Shown here in pieces: positions 8,636 through 17,243 of a stretch of DNA of 58,671 bases. Within the stretch, counting starts at the first letter, position 1. Every line of letters begins with the position of its first letter. The notes below the pieces were generated by a model that worked only from the letters and a program-made list of their open reading frames with translations, did no database searches and was not told where the DNA came from. The position numbers were made by a program, and so were the translations under genes. Where the stretch lies: contig DATIPQ010000013.1 of assembly GCA_035471785.1 (NCBI GenBank), positions 1 to 58,671 of the forward strand. The letters are read 5' to 3'. The stretch comes from Acidobacteriota bacterium. GTDB taxonomy: Bacteria > Acidobacteriota > UBA6911 > RPQK01 > DATIPO01.

Positions 8636-11140
8636 TCAGCTCATCCTCCGTGGGTCGTCTTTAAGCAAATGCTTCCATTGCCCTGCGGCGGCGGCGGCTT
8701 CCAGGAAGGCGCGCAGGAACCCCGCCAGGGCCAGCAGGGCGAGCAGCGCCGATGCGGCCCAGGCCCCGTCGAAGGCGGCCGCTCCGCTGAGCAAGGCGAA
8801 TCCCCCCACAAGCATGAGTCCGACTGCCGAGAAGCGGGGCCGCGAGCGCAGGCGCAGCAGTTGCTTGCCCTGGCCGTGCTCTTCGACCGCCATGTGGATG
8901 CGCAGCGAACCGATGACGCCGTTGCGGACTTCCAGGTCCCACCGGTCGAAATCGCCTCCGCGCCTGACGATGGCGTCGCGTTCCATGAGAGCCGCCTCAA
9001 GCTCGCGCAGGGAGGTTTCGGGAGCCGTCCAGGATTCTTTCCAGAGGCAATGGGTGCGAGGCAGCGGCCATGCCAGCCGGAGGCGGCGGCGGGGCCACAA
9101 ACGCAGTCCGCGTCCCAGGCGTCCCCGCAGCCTGGCCAGCGGCTGCAGCAGATGCAGGAAGGCCAGCATGAGCAGGAAGGCCAAGCGCTTGAGTCCGCGC
9201 AGGTCATGGCGGCGCTGGGCCCGCCGAGAAGCTCCCCGCAGAGCCACGCTGAGGGGGATGAGGGTTCCGGCGGCCAGCAGGGGCAAGGCATAGAGCAGCG
9301 GCGGCCAGAGTCCTGCCAGTGCCCCCAGCAAGGCCAGCAAGCCGGCCACCATGTACCACTCGGGCGTGAGCAGGAAGGACTGCAAGGAGGAAGGCTTGGG
9401 CTGATAGATGGACTGGAAGAGCTCGCTGCCCCACACGCCGTGGTAGATGCGCGAGCGTCCCGGCGACGGCGGGGCGTTGTAAATGCGTCCGTCCCAGATG
9501 ATCTGGCCCAGGTCGTTGTACTTCTCGGGCCACTTCTGCTCCAGCAGGGTCTCGGCGCGTCCGTAACCGCGCTGCTGGCGCCAGTAGGCGCGCAGTCCGC
9601 TGCGGTAGTGGTGCCAAACCAGGGCGGCAGGCGAGAATCCGATGCTCCAGCCCTCCTCCTGAAGGCGCCAGCAAACGTCCACGTCGTCACCCGCCACCCT
9701 GAAGCGGACGTCGAATCCGCCGATGGCCTGCAAGGCCCTCTTGCGGAAGGCCATGTTGCATCCGGGTACATGCTCGGCCTCTTCGTCGGAGAGCAGGATG
9801 TGGGTCGGTGCTCCGGGAGCCTGAGCCACGCACTGCGAGATGAATCCGTCCTCGGGCGGAGGCACGTTGGGTCCGCCCAGGGCGGCGCGTCCGTTGCGGG
9901 TGAAATCGATGGCCAGGTAGCGCAGCCATTGCGGATCGGGGTAGGCGTCGGCATCCAGGTAGGCCAGGTACTCTCCGCGGGCTTCCTCCATGCCGAGGTT
10001 GCGGGCGGCGCTGAGTCCGCGGTTGGGCGTGCGGAACACCCGGAAACGGGACTCGCCAACTTCCTCCGCCAACACCTGCAGGATGCGCGGCGTCTGATCG
10101 TCGGAACCGTCGTCGACCACCACCAGCTCGAAGTCGGGATAGTCCAGCTCCAGCACCGTCCTGATGCACTGGCGGATGGTGCGGGCGCCGTTGTAGACGC
10201 AGACCAGCACCGAGAAGGAGGGCCAGCGGCGTGCTCCAAAGGGGGCCTCGCCGAAAAACTCGGCCACGCTCTGCAAGGCGGGCTTGGGACATCCCTGGCG
10301 GTCGGTCAGGCCGAACTCCCAGTCCAGGATCTCTTCCCCGCCCCGGTGCCAGCGGTCCGTCCAGGAGAAGACGAAGGCCCCGGCAGCGCCCGACTCGTAG
10401 ATGCTGCGCAACTGCCACTGAAGGGCGGAGGCTTGCGTCTTCAGGCCGTTGCGGCGGCTGTCCAAACCCACCTCGGCCATGACGAAGGGCAAATGCCCGG
10501 CCAGGTTCTGCAAACGGGGCAGGTAGGACTGGAGGTCTTCCTGGCGCTCCAGATAGAGGTTGAAGGCCGCGAAGTCGAGGAAGTTGAGTTGCAGGTATTC
10601 GGTGGTGGGATAGTTGACGTAGGTCAAGAGGGTGTGAGGAGCCGCCCTCTTGGCCAGCCGGTAGAGACGGTAGAGGAAGGCTTCCACGCGTCCTGCCCCG
10701 TGCCAGCGCACGATGGAAGCCGGAATCTCGTTCCCCAGCGTGAATCCCATCACGGCAGGATGATCAGCCCACTCCTCAACCGCCGCCACCACCCGGCGCC
10801 GGATTGCGCGCCGCATCGAGTAGGTATCGAGAAAAGCGACATGCTGTTCCCAGGGGATGCCGAGCAAGACCAGAAGACCCTGCCGGTGGGCCAGATCAAG
10901 GAGCCAGCGGGGCGGAAGAGTATAGGTGCGAAGCGTGTTGACGTGGTTGCGGCGCATGGCCTCCAAGTCCGCCTCCACGCGCTGCCGGTCGCCGTACTCC
11001 TGTCCTGCTGCGCCCAAAGGGCCATAGGTGACGCCGCGCAGGTAGACTTTCTGCGAAGCTCGGGAGAAGAACTTGCCCTGCACCGTGAGGGGAGCACTGT
11101 TTAGATGAGCCGAGGAAGAGGAGGAATCGGAATAGAGCAT
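8636..11140 (-). CDS. Glycosidase (TIM-barrel) fused to GT2 glycosyltransferase, membrane protein
   Basis: The product is 834 residues if the ATG at 11140 is used. GGAAG lies 7 bases upstream, while an earlier in-frame start at 11257 lacks a good site. Residues ~15-300 look like a GH2/GH5-type clan A glycosidase: YLRGVTYGP, then GNE (Glu138, likely acid/base) and AEVG (Glu223, likely nucleophile) with FSWTDRW. Residues ~307-560 are GT2: VLVCVYNGARTI, VVVDDGSDDQT, YLDADAYPDP and GDDVDVCWR. The C-terminal part has hydrophobic segments (for example GLLALLGALAGL and ALLALLALAGFL). Joining a hydrolase and a transferase in one chain is unusual. It could be a synthase that also trims or edits a glycan. 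Confidence 0.85.
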   Translation of the reverse strand: MLYSDSSSSSAHLNSAPLTVQGKFFSRASQKVYLRGVTYGPLGAAGQEYGDRQRVEADLEAMRRNHVNTLRTYTLPPRWLLDLAHRQGLLVLLGIPWEQHVAFLDTYSMRRAIRRRVVAAVEEWADHPAVMGFTLGNEIPASIVRWHGAGRVEAFLYRLYRLAKRAAPHTLLTYVNYPTTEYLQLNFLDFAAFNLYLERQEDLQSYLPRLQNLAGHLPFVMAEVGLDSRRNGLKTQASALQWQLRSIYESGAAGAFVFSWTDRWHRGGEEILDWEFGLTDRQGCPKPALQSVAEFFGEAPFGARRWPSFSVLVCVYNGARTIRQCIRTVLELDYPDFELVVVDDGSDDQTPRILQVLAEEVGESRFRVFRTPNRGLSAARNLGMEEARGEYLAYLDADAYPDPQWLRYLAIDFTRNGRAALGGPNVPPPEDGFISQCVAQAPGAPTHILLSDEEAEHVPGCNMAFRKRALQAIGGFDVRFRVAGDDVDVCWRLQEEGWSIGFSPAALVWHHYRSGLRAYWRQQRGYGRAETLLEQKWPEKYNDLGQIIWDGRIYNAPPSPGRSRIYHGVWGSELFQSIYQPKPSSLQSFLLTPEWYMVAGLLALLGALAGLWPPLLYALPLLAAGTLIPLSVALRGASRRAQRRHDLRGLKRLAFLLMLAFLHLLQPLARLRGRLGRGLRLWPRRRLRLAWPLPRTHCLWKESWTAPETSLRELEAALMERDAIVRRGGDFDRWDLEVRNGVIGSLRIHMAVEEHGQGKQLLRLRSRPRFSAVGLMLVGGFALLSGAAAFDGAWAASALLALLALAGFLRAFLEAAAAAGQWKHLLKDDPRRMS

Positions 11141-11388
11141 GCTAACTTCCAGATGCACGTTCCCGACGCTTCTTGGTACCTCGGCTTGAAAAGAACTGCC
11201 ATCCCCCATCGCAAAGAGCGCTTGAGAGCATCTTCCCCTGGATGCCCCGACCGACATGTCCCGTCGGGCACGGCGCTATTCATTGTAACCTAAAATGGAG
11301 AAGCAGTATCGCTTTGTTCACGCCCTTGCGGCCTTTTGGAGTCATACTATTAGCCAAGAAAATTGAGCAATCTGCAATATTCTCAAGA

Positions 11389-13170
11389 TTAGAAGTGGCT
11401 GGGCTGTTTGGGAATGGGACCTTGGTAGGACTTTTTGACCTCGTAGACGTTGATCCACTCCCAGGGCTCTTCTCCCAGACTCCAGGGGAGGATGCCCCAG
11501 CCGGTGGAGTAGAAGCCGGCATGACTGCGGTAGTCGATCAGGCGCAGCCGCGTCGGCATTTGCAGTTCGTGGCGGGTGAGGAAACGAAGGTATTCGTCGG
11601 AGTCGTAGAGGGTCACCCAGGGGGAAGCCACGTAGGGTTTGAGGAGGATGTCCCCCGCTTGGGGACCGGCCGCGGCCCGGGGCAGAGGACGCCCGCCCTG
11701 GCTGGAGAGGTAATAGCGCAGTCCCCATTCGCCGGTGAACCAGGTGGTGCGTCCGCTGCGCGAGTAGATCTCGACCATGCGGTGGGCGCCCTGCCGGTAC
11801 ATCTCGGCGAACTGGTAGTCGCCCCAGGAGATCCACATCCCGTAAGGCAAAGTCAGCGCGAATCCCAGCCACACCAGGTTGCGCAGCAGGTAGTCGTTGT
11901 GCAGGACGCGGCATTCCAGGTACTTGATCCAGAGCAGGATCAAGGGGGGAGCCGCCGGCAGCACGTAGCGCACCGAGCCCGCATAGTAGAGCAGCAGAAT
12001 CGAGGCGGCGATGCCGATGAACCACAAGAACGCCAGCAGTGAGATCGACTGCTGCCAGTCATCGTCGGGCGCCTCGGCCGCCAGCCGCGAAGAAGAGGGA
12101 TCGCGCGCGGCGGCCGGCTTGAAGTCCTCGGCGGAAAGACGGGAAAAGCCGGGATGGCAGACCGGCATGCGCCAGGGCACCGAGAGGAGCGTCGTCAGGG
12201 CCAGCAATCCGCTGCTCAGAAAAGCTGAGAAAAGCAGCACCTGCTGCCAGCTCCAGTCGGGCATCCAGAGCGCGAAGGGGATGGGTGTGAGAAAGAAAAG
12301 CAACAGCGTCAGCCGCGCGCTCCAGTTGCGTGCCCAGGCATAGACCAGAGCGGGCGGAAAGAGAAAGACCGCTCCCAGGTTGAGAACGAAACTGAGCAGC
12401 TTGAGAGCGAAAACGCGGCTCTGAAAGATCTGCCGCTTTTCCATGTGCAGCACCGTGTTGACCAGCACCAGCCGGTCGTAGTGCATCCAGGCCCTCAGGT
12501 ACCAGAGCAGCCACAGGGTCAGCGGCAGGGCCAGCAGCACCATCAGCATGCGTCCCGAGACGCGCGGCAGATTCTTGTTGCGGGCGATAAACCACCAGGC
12601 GACCATCAGCATCAGCAGTCCCCCGCTCAGCAGCGAGAGGAACGCCGAAGCGAGAAGGCAGGCCAGACAGCCCCAAAGGGCCCCTCCGCCCCGCCCCTCT
12701 TCTCCCAGCCGCAGGTAAAAGGCCAGCGTCCCCAGCCAGCAAGCCAGGAGGGGAACGTCGGCCATCAGCGTGTGGCTGAGCGTCAGGAAGGCGGGCGAAA
12801 CGACCAGCAGGGCAGCGGCCGCCGCCGGAAAGCGCAGGTAGCGGCGGGCAATGTCGTAAAAGCCCCACACGGCCAGCAACGGAAAGGGCAAAAAAGCCAG
12901 GTGCAGGACCCACTCGGAGCGGCTGCCCGTGAGCACCTCCACCAACGCAATCCAGTAGGCGTTGAGCGGCAGGTGACTGTGACTGGCGGCGTCTTGCGTC
13001 CAAATGCCCTCAAAGAGAACCGGATAGTCGTAGGGGAAGAGCGGCGAACGCTTGATCTGCTCGGCCACCTCCAGGTAAATGCGGTCGTCGATGTGGAAGG
13101 CCTGACCCAGGAAGGGCAGATAAATCAGGGCGGTGAAGATCATCAAGCGGGCTGGAACCGATAGACGCAC
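11389..13170 (-). CDS. GT39/ArnT-like membrane glycosyltransferase
   Basis: The 593-residue product has about ten to twelve hydrophobic segments. The first extracytoplasmic loop contains HIDDRIYL, the place where PMT/ArnT (GT-C) enzymes carry their catalytic acidic residue; residues HSHLP follow. The family uses a polyprenyl-phosphate sugar as donor on the periplasmic side. The start is a GTG at 13170 with no Shine-Dalgarno. A promoter-like pair lies directly upstream (13177-13205), placing the transcript start at the GTG. It is the first gene of the glycan operon and diverges from the nuclease gene. The next gene lies ~250 bases away, so that gene may also have its own promoter. Confidence 0.85.
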   Translation of the reverse strand: MRLSVPARLMIFTALIYLPFLGQAFHIDDRIYLEVAEQIKRSPLFPYDYPVLFEGIWTQDAASHSHLPLNAYWIALVEVLTGSRSEWVLHLAFLPFPLLAVWGFYDIARRYLRFPAAAAALLVVSPAFLTLSHTLMADVPLLACWLGTLAFYLRLGEEGRGGGALWGCLACLLASAFLSLLSGGLLMLMVAWWFIARNKNLPRVSGRMLMVLLALPLTLWLLWYLRAWMHYDRLVLVNTVLHMEKRQIFQSRVFALKLLSFVLNLGAVFLFPPALVYAWARNWSARLTLLLFFLTPIPFALWMPDWSWQQVLLFSAFLSSGLLALTTLLSVPWRMPVCHPGFSRLSAEDFKPAAARDPSSSRLAAEAPDDDWQQSISLLAFLWFIGIAASILLLYYAGSVRYVLPAAPPLILLWIKYLECRVLHNDYLLRNLVWLGFALTLPYGMWISWGDYQFAEMYRQGAHRMVEIYSRSGRTTWFTGEWGLRYYLSSQGGRPLPRAAAGPQAGDILLKPYVASPWVTLYDSDEYLRFLTRHELQMPTRLRLIDYRSHAGFYSTGWGILPWSLGEEPWEWINVYEVKKSYQGPIPKQPSHF

Positions 13171-13176
13171 TGCGAC

Positions 13177-13205
13177 AGTCTAGCCCGTTCTGGCTTGCCG
13201 GTGAA
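13177..13205 (-). promoter_or_regulatory. Putative promoter of the glycan operon (leaderless)
   Basis: On the minus strand there is a -35-like TTCACC (13200-13205), a 17-base spacer and a -10-like TAGACT (13177-13182). The gap to the GTG start at 13170 is six bases, so transcription would begin at the start codon. Both hexamers match the consensus at four of six positions, so this is a moderate prediction. Confidence 0.4.
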
Positions 13206-13214
13206 AGCTGGCGT

Positions 13215-13220
13215 TATAAT
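13215..13220 (+). promoter_or_regulatory. Perfect -10 box giving a leaderless nuclease mRNA
   Basis: A perfect TATAAT lies six bases before the ATG at 13227, and no Shine-Dalgarno is present. With normal -10 to +1 spacing the transcript starts on the ATG itself. No good -35 is visible at 16-18 bases, so an activator or another sigma factor may be needed. Confidence 0.5.
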
Positions 13221-13226
13221 CGCCGC

Positions 13227-14003
13227 ATGAGAGTCATCCGATCTTTGCTGACCTGCCTCCTGCTGCTTCTTTTCATCATCCCCAGCGGACAGGCCTGGGG
13301 ACCGACCGGCCACCGCGCCGTGGGATTGATCGCCGAGCGCTACCTCTCGGAGAAGACCTCCTTGGCCGTGCGCGGCATCCTGGGGCCCGACACGCTGGCT
13401 GAAGTCTCGACCTGGTCCGACGAGATCCGCTCCGACCCGTCCTGGGATCATGCCTCCCCTTGGCACTACATCAGCGTCGATGACGGGGAAACGCTGGAAA
13501 ATACCGAGCGCAACCCCGACGGCGACGTGCTGGAAGCCCTGCACCGCTTCGAAAAGGTCCTGCGCGATTCCGAGTCGGGCCGGGAGGAGAAGGCCCAGGC
13601 CATCAAGTGGATGGTCCACCTCGTCGGCGACCTGCACCAGCCGCTCCACGTGGGACGCCGCGATGACCGCGGCGGCAATGAAATCGAGGTGCGCTGGTTC
13701 GGCGAGCGGTCCAACCTGCACCGGGTCTGGGACTCGGGCATTATCGACTCGCAGGACCTCAGCTACAGCGAGTTGGCCGACTTCATCGACGACCCCTCCC
13801 TGCCCCAAATCCGCCTGTGGCAGAGCAGCGACTACGAGCAGTGGGCTCAGGAGTCCTTCGAGCTGCGCTCTCAGGTCTACGAGATCGGCGACGGAAACCT
13901 GCGCTGGGAGTACCGCTACAAGAACTGGCCCATCGTCGAGCGCCGCCTGCTGCAGGCCGGCATCCGCCTGGCCGGTAAACTCAACGACATCTTCGACCGC
14001 TAG
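13227..14003 (+). CDS. Secreted S1/P1-type zinc nuclease
   Basis: The 258-residue product begins with a signal peptide (about 1-23, LLLLLFIIPSGQA) and the mature protein begins at Trp24. All nine zinc ligands of the S1/P1 family can be placed: W24, H29, D65, H80, H131, D135, H141, H165 and D169, with spacing like Penicillium nuclease P1. It should cleave single-stranded DNA and RNA, and 3'-phosphomonoesters, in the periplasm or outside the cell, probably for nutrient scavenging. It is alone on the plus strand between two minus-strand glycan clusters. The interspersed repeat copy B begins within a few bases of its stop codon. Confidence 0.93.
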   Translation: MRVIRSLLTCLLLLLFIIPSGQAWGPTGHRAVGLIAERYLSEKTSLAVRGILGPDTLAEVSTWSDEIRSDPSWDHASPWHYISVDDGETLENTERNPDGDVLEALHRFEKVLRDSESGREEKAQAIKWMVHLVGDLHQPLHVGRRDDRGGNEIEVRWFGERSNLHRVWDSGIIDSQDLSYSELADFIDDPSLPQIRLWQSSDYEQWAQESFELRSQVYEIGDGNLRWEYRYKNWPIVERRLLQAGIRLAGKLNDIFDR

Positions 14004-14005
14004 TG

Positions 14006-14310
14006 GTCGCGAGCAGCCTCATACCGCCGAGAGCCATTACGCCTTCATCGCGGTTGCTGAAACTTGACCCGTGTGTGAACTTGATGGCCACCTAGTAGCC
14101 GGGCTGCCGGTCATAAATCCTGGGCCAGGGCCCTCCGTTTCTCGTCCCTGACAGGGACAGATTCGCCAGCCCAGGGTCAGCCCCGGCGAGCGCAAGCGAG
14201 ACGGCGGCGCCACCCTGCGTTCCAGACGGCAAGGGTCCGAAGGCTGAAAGCGTGGAATAACGCGACAGGATGGCTCAAAACCTCTGACGCACCGCGCTAG
14301 GATCGGCCTC
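14006..14310 (+). repeat. Interspersed structured repeat, near-complete copy B
   Basis: This ~300-bp element fills the space between two convergent genes. It shares long blocks with copy C (42012-42330): a GAAACTTGACCCGTGTGTGAA block, a GCGAGCGCAAGCGAGACGG block and a GCGTGGAATAACGC block. Predicted hairpins include 14086-14100 and 14144-14158 (GTCCCTG-A-CAGGGAC). Its tail supplies the stop codon (14297-14299) of the GT2 gene on the minus strand. Short frames across such elements give spurious proteins and are not called. Confidence 0.85.
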
Positions 14311-15322
14311 GAGGGTTTTCGAAAGGTTGAGGAGCCAGGGGTCTGCGGCTGAGGGGGCGGTCGTTGGAGGAGGAGATGTCCAGGACCAGCGCCTGCAGCA
14401 AGCAGTTGAAGCCGAAAAGCAAGGGGAGGGCGGAGAGAATGACCGTTCCGGGGGTCGCGGGAACGCCGCTGACCGAAGACTTCCACCAGTGATAGCCGCC
14501 AAAGAGCAGCGCGAAGAGGGTGAGGAGAGTCCCTGAAACGAGCAGCAGAGAGACGGCATTGAAATCCACCACGAAGTAGCGTTGCCAGAGACGGCGCAGG
14601 ACTGCACGCAATAAGAATTCTGGGAATTCAAGAAGGCTCTTCCAGACCTTGAGATGGGATCCTGCGCCCTCATAGCGGGCCTGAATGGGCACATCCTGCA
14701 CCACTCCTCCCACCGAACCGATTTCCACCAGCATCGAGGACTCGAAGAGGAAGCGGTCCTCGACCCGAGTCCAGTCGACCACTTCCAGGACCTCGCGGCG
14801 CCAGGCCACATAGCCGTTGGTAGGATCGAAAACTTTCCAATGGCCCGAGGCGGCTCGCAGAGCGAAAGACAGCCCCAAGTTGCCCCAGCGCCTGATGGAC
14901 GGCATTGTGCGCAGAGCCCTGCGGTCAAACCAGCGGTTCCCCTTGCTGCAGTCGGCCTGAGAATCCCACAGAGGTGCCAGCAACCGGGGAAGATCGCACG
15001 CTTTCATCTGCCCGTCGGCGTCGATTTTGAAGACGATGTCGGCGTCCTCCTCCAATGCCGCTTTTATGCCTGTCTTCATAGCGGCGCCTACGCCTTGATT
15101 GCCGGAGTGGGTGATGAGCCGGACATTCTTCAGACCAAGCGAGCGCACACGCCCGCCGGTTTCGTCCTCGGAGCCGTCATCGACCACGATCATCCGTTCG
15201 CAGCAAGGGGCGAAATCAGTCAGCACCTGGGCGATGGTCGTGCTGGCCCGAAAAGCCGGAACGACCGCGACCAGACGAGCTTGCGGCAAAGAAGCGTCCT
15301 CGGGTCTGGCCTGCAGACTCAT
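14297..15322 (-). CDS. DPM1/DPG-synthase-like family 2 glycosyltransferase
   Basis: The product is 341 residues from ATG 15322, one base after the upstream stop; an earlier in-frame ATG (15424) lies inside the upstream gene. The GT2 core has VVPAFRAS, IVVDDGSEDET, NQGVGAAMKTG and IVFKIDADGQM, like dolichyl/polyprenyl-phosphate sugar synthases. Two hydrophobic segments near the C-terminus (LLVSGTLLTLFALLFGG and ILSALPLLFGFNCLLQALVL) anchor it in the membrane. It would make the polyprenyl-phosphate sugar used by the membrane GT encoded just upstream. The last codons and TAG come from repeat copy B, so the C-terminal tail may have been replaced. Confidence 0.88.
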   Translation of the reverse strand: MSLQARPEDASLPQARLVAVVPAFRASTTIAQVLTDFAPCCERMIVVDDGSEDETGGRVRSLGLKNVRLITHSGNQGVGAAMKTGIKAALEEDADIVFKIDADGQMKACDLPRLLAPLWDSQADCSKGNRWFDRRALRTMPSIRRWGNLGLSFALRAASGHWKVFDPTNGYVAWRREVLEVVDWTRVEDRFLFESSMLVEIGSVGGVVQDVPIQARYEGAGSHLKVWKSLLEFPEFLLRAVLRRLWQRYFVVDFNAVSLLLVSGTLLTLFALLFGGYHWWKSSVSGVPATPGTVILSALPLLFGFNCLLQALVLDISSSNDRPLSRRPLAPQPFENPRGRS

Positions 15323-15323
15323 C

Positions 15324-17171
15324 TCAACGACTCCGGCTCTCTTGCTCCTCCTCCGGAGGAGGATCGCGAACGACCTCGAAAGCATGGAAGCGCCCGTAAA
15401 GCCCGTCCTTGCGCAGGTCTCCACGCTCCACCATTTTGCCCAGCCATTCCCCCCACGTCATCTTCCCCGCCTGAGGGAAGAGCATCAAATGATTGCTCTT
15501 GGACCGGGATAAATCCTCTCCAGCGATAAAGATAAAATCGCCCTTGTGCCAGCGCAAGCCTCCACGATCGACAGTATCGAGCCAAGGACGGCTGCCTTCC
15601 TTCCAGTTGACGAGCGATATGAGGAAGGGCGTCGACCAAAGGCGGCCCGCGAAGTCCGGATGGGACTTTCTCCACTCTTCCAGGTCCCGCACCGAAGAGT
15701 CCATTAGAGCCAGGTTGGTCCTTGCGGTCAACCAAGGCCGCGTCTGGGCCCAATTGAAGGCAGGACGCCAATCGACGATGCGCAGCGGATGCCGGGCGAA
15801 GGCGGCCGCAGCTTCGGCGGACGCCCAAATCATTACCAGGACGACTTGAAGGCCTATCCAGATAAGGCGCCGCCGTTCCTTCGTCCAAAAGCGCAAGAGC
15901 CGCTGCAAACCGCAGACGAGGACAGCCGCCATCACCACGAAAGCCGGAAGAGCTCCTCTTTCGTTGTAGCTGACGGTGTTGGCCCAGACCAGCAAGTGGA
16001 GCAGACCGGCCAGTGTCAGGACGACCATGTGGCGGTTCTTGACGGCCCCCGACAGAATGAGTCCGGCAGCAGCCAAGAGGGCCAAAGCGTCGACCCAGAA
16101 TGCCCGATAGAAGGTGGCGCTCTCGATCAATTCCAAAGCGGCGCTGCCCAGGATGTCGAGACGGGAAAGATTGCCGTGGATGTCGTCCATCACATACTGG
16201 AACTGCTCGCCGAAGAGCGTATAGCCGCCTATCAGGTTCCAGCACAAGGGCGCCAGGCCGAGTCCGCAGGCCACCCTCAGGCCCAGCCCGAAGCGGCGGG
16301 CGCGGTCCTCCGCGGGCGAGAGTACAAAGGCCAGCAGGGGTACGGCAACCAGGATGGGCAGAACGGATTGCTTGAAGAGATAAGCGGTGGCCGCCGCCAG
16401 CCCGGCCAGCCAGGCGGCTGTCGGCTCCCTCTCTTCCGCGGCCTTGAAGTAGAGTGCCAGAGCCCAGGTCAGGTAGGCGACAGCCCCGATGTCGGCATAA
16501 CCCGTTCCCGCCCAATGATAAAAAGGGCGAGTCACGAACAACACCAGCAGCACCATGACGGCGGAAAAACCCAAGCGCCTCTGCAGCGCCCTCAACCCGG
16601 CGTAGAGGATGAGCAGGTGGAGGAAAGCAAGGGCATGGCCGTAGAACTCCAGCCGGGTGCTTCCTGCAATCATATAGGGGAAGCTGATGGCGAAGGAATT
16701 GAACTGGGTGTAGAAGAGGTCGTAGCGGGCTGCCTGCTCAGGCGCCAGCACGAAGTCGACGGCCCAGCGGTTCCAACTGGCGACGGCGTCGTAGCTGTAG
16801 TAGGGCAAAAAGACGGATTTGTAGAGGACCGGCAGCAAGGGAACAAGCAAGAGCAGGGGCACACCCCACACCCTCAAATCGAAGCCGGCGCCGTCAGTCC
16901 GCGGCTCGTCAGCCTGCAGGGATGAACCGGCCCGCAGCCAAATGAAGAAAGTAGCGGCCGCCGCCAACAGCAACCACGCCCAAGCCGTCGCCGGACGATA
17001 CCACTGGCCCAGGAAAAGGACCATAACGGCGAAGCAGTGCACGGCCAGTGAAACAGCGCAGCAGCGCCCCAAGGCTTCCAGCTTGTCTTGCCGGCCTTTC
17101 CAGCTTATGAGCGCCGCGCCAGGCAAGAGCGCCATACCCGCCAGGGCAAGCAAAGACTGCAGATGATCCAT
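15324..17171 (-). CDS. PMT/ArnT-like multispanning glycosyltransferase
   Basis: The 615-residue product has about ten to twelve hydrophobic segments, starting at the N-terminus (LLALAGMALLPGAALI), and a C-terminal soluble region (DSSVRDLEEWR, GDFIFIAGEDLS). The arrangement resembles GT-C (GT39-type) enzymes. The early loop VFLPYYSYDAVASWNRW carries acidic and aromatic residues but lacks the classical DE pair, so the assignment is to fold, not activity. A GGAG Shine-Dalgarno precedes the ATG at 17171. It is coupled to the DPM-like GT2 gene by a 1-base gap, a common pairing of donor synthase and membrane transferase. Confidence 0.75.
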   Translation of the reverse strand: MDHLQSLLALAGMALLPGAALISWKGRQDKLEALGRCCAVSLAVHCFAVMVLFLGQWYRPATAWAWLLLAAAATFFIWLRAGSSLQADEPRTDGAGFDLRVWGVPLLLLVPLLPVLYKSVFLPYYSYDAVASWNRWAVDFVLAPEQAARYDLFYTQFNSFAISFPYMIAGSTRLEFYGHALAFLHLLILYAGLRALQRRLGFSAVMVLLVLFVTRPFYHWAGTGYADIGAVAYLTWALALYFKAAEEREPTAAWLAGLAAATAYLFKQSVLPILVAVPLLAFVLSPAEDRARRFGLGLRVACGLGLAPLCWNLIGGYTLFGEQFQYVMDDIHGNLSRLDILGSAALELIESATFYRAFWVDALALLAAAGLILSGAVKNRHMVVLTLAGLLHLLVWANTVSYNERGALPAFVVMAAVLVCGLQRLLRFWTKERRRLIWIGLQVVLVMIWASAEAAAAFARHPLRIVDWRPAFNWAQTRPWLTARTNLALMDSSVRDLEEWRKSHPDFAGRLWSTPFLISLVNWKEGSRPWLDTVDRGGLRWHKGDFIFIAGEDLSRSKSNHLMLFPQAGKMTWGEWLGKMVERGDLRKDGLYGRFHAFEVVRDPPPEEEQESRSR

Positions 17172-17243
17172 CGCTTCTGCTCCAAAATGAGGAGCAGCTT
17201 AACATCTTCCCGAGTCTTTCGCTTTAAGTCTTGTGCTGTGGCC

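Noticed and set aside
8624-11104. Long plus-strand open frame (826 codons) opposite the glycosidase/GT2 gene
   Set aside because: Antisense shadow of a GC-rich gene. Composition is Gln/Gly/Val-rich with no domain, while the minus strand has clear catalytic motifs and operon spacing.
14037-14486. Minus-strand frame across repeat copy B (and the similar one at 42137-42676)
   Set aside because: Both encode similar peptides only because the repeat is the same. Copy D does not maintain the frame, so this is not coding conservation.
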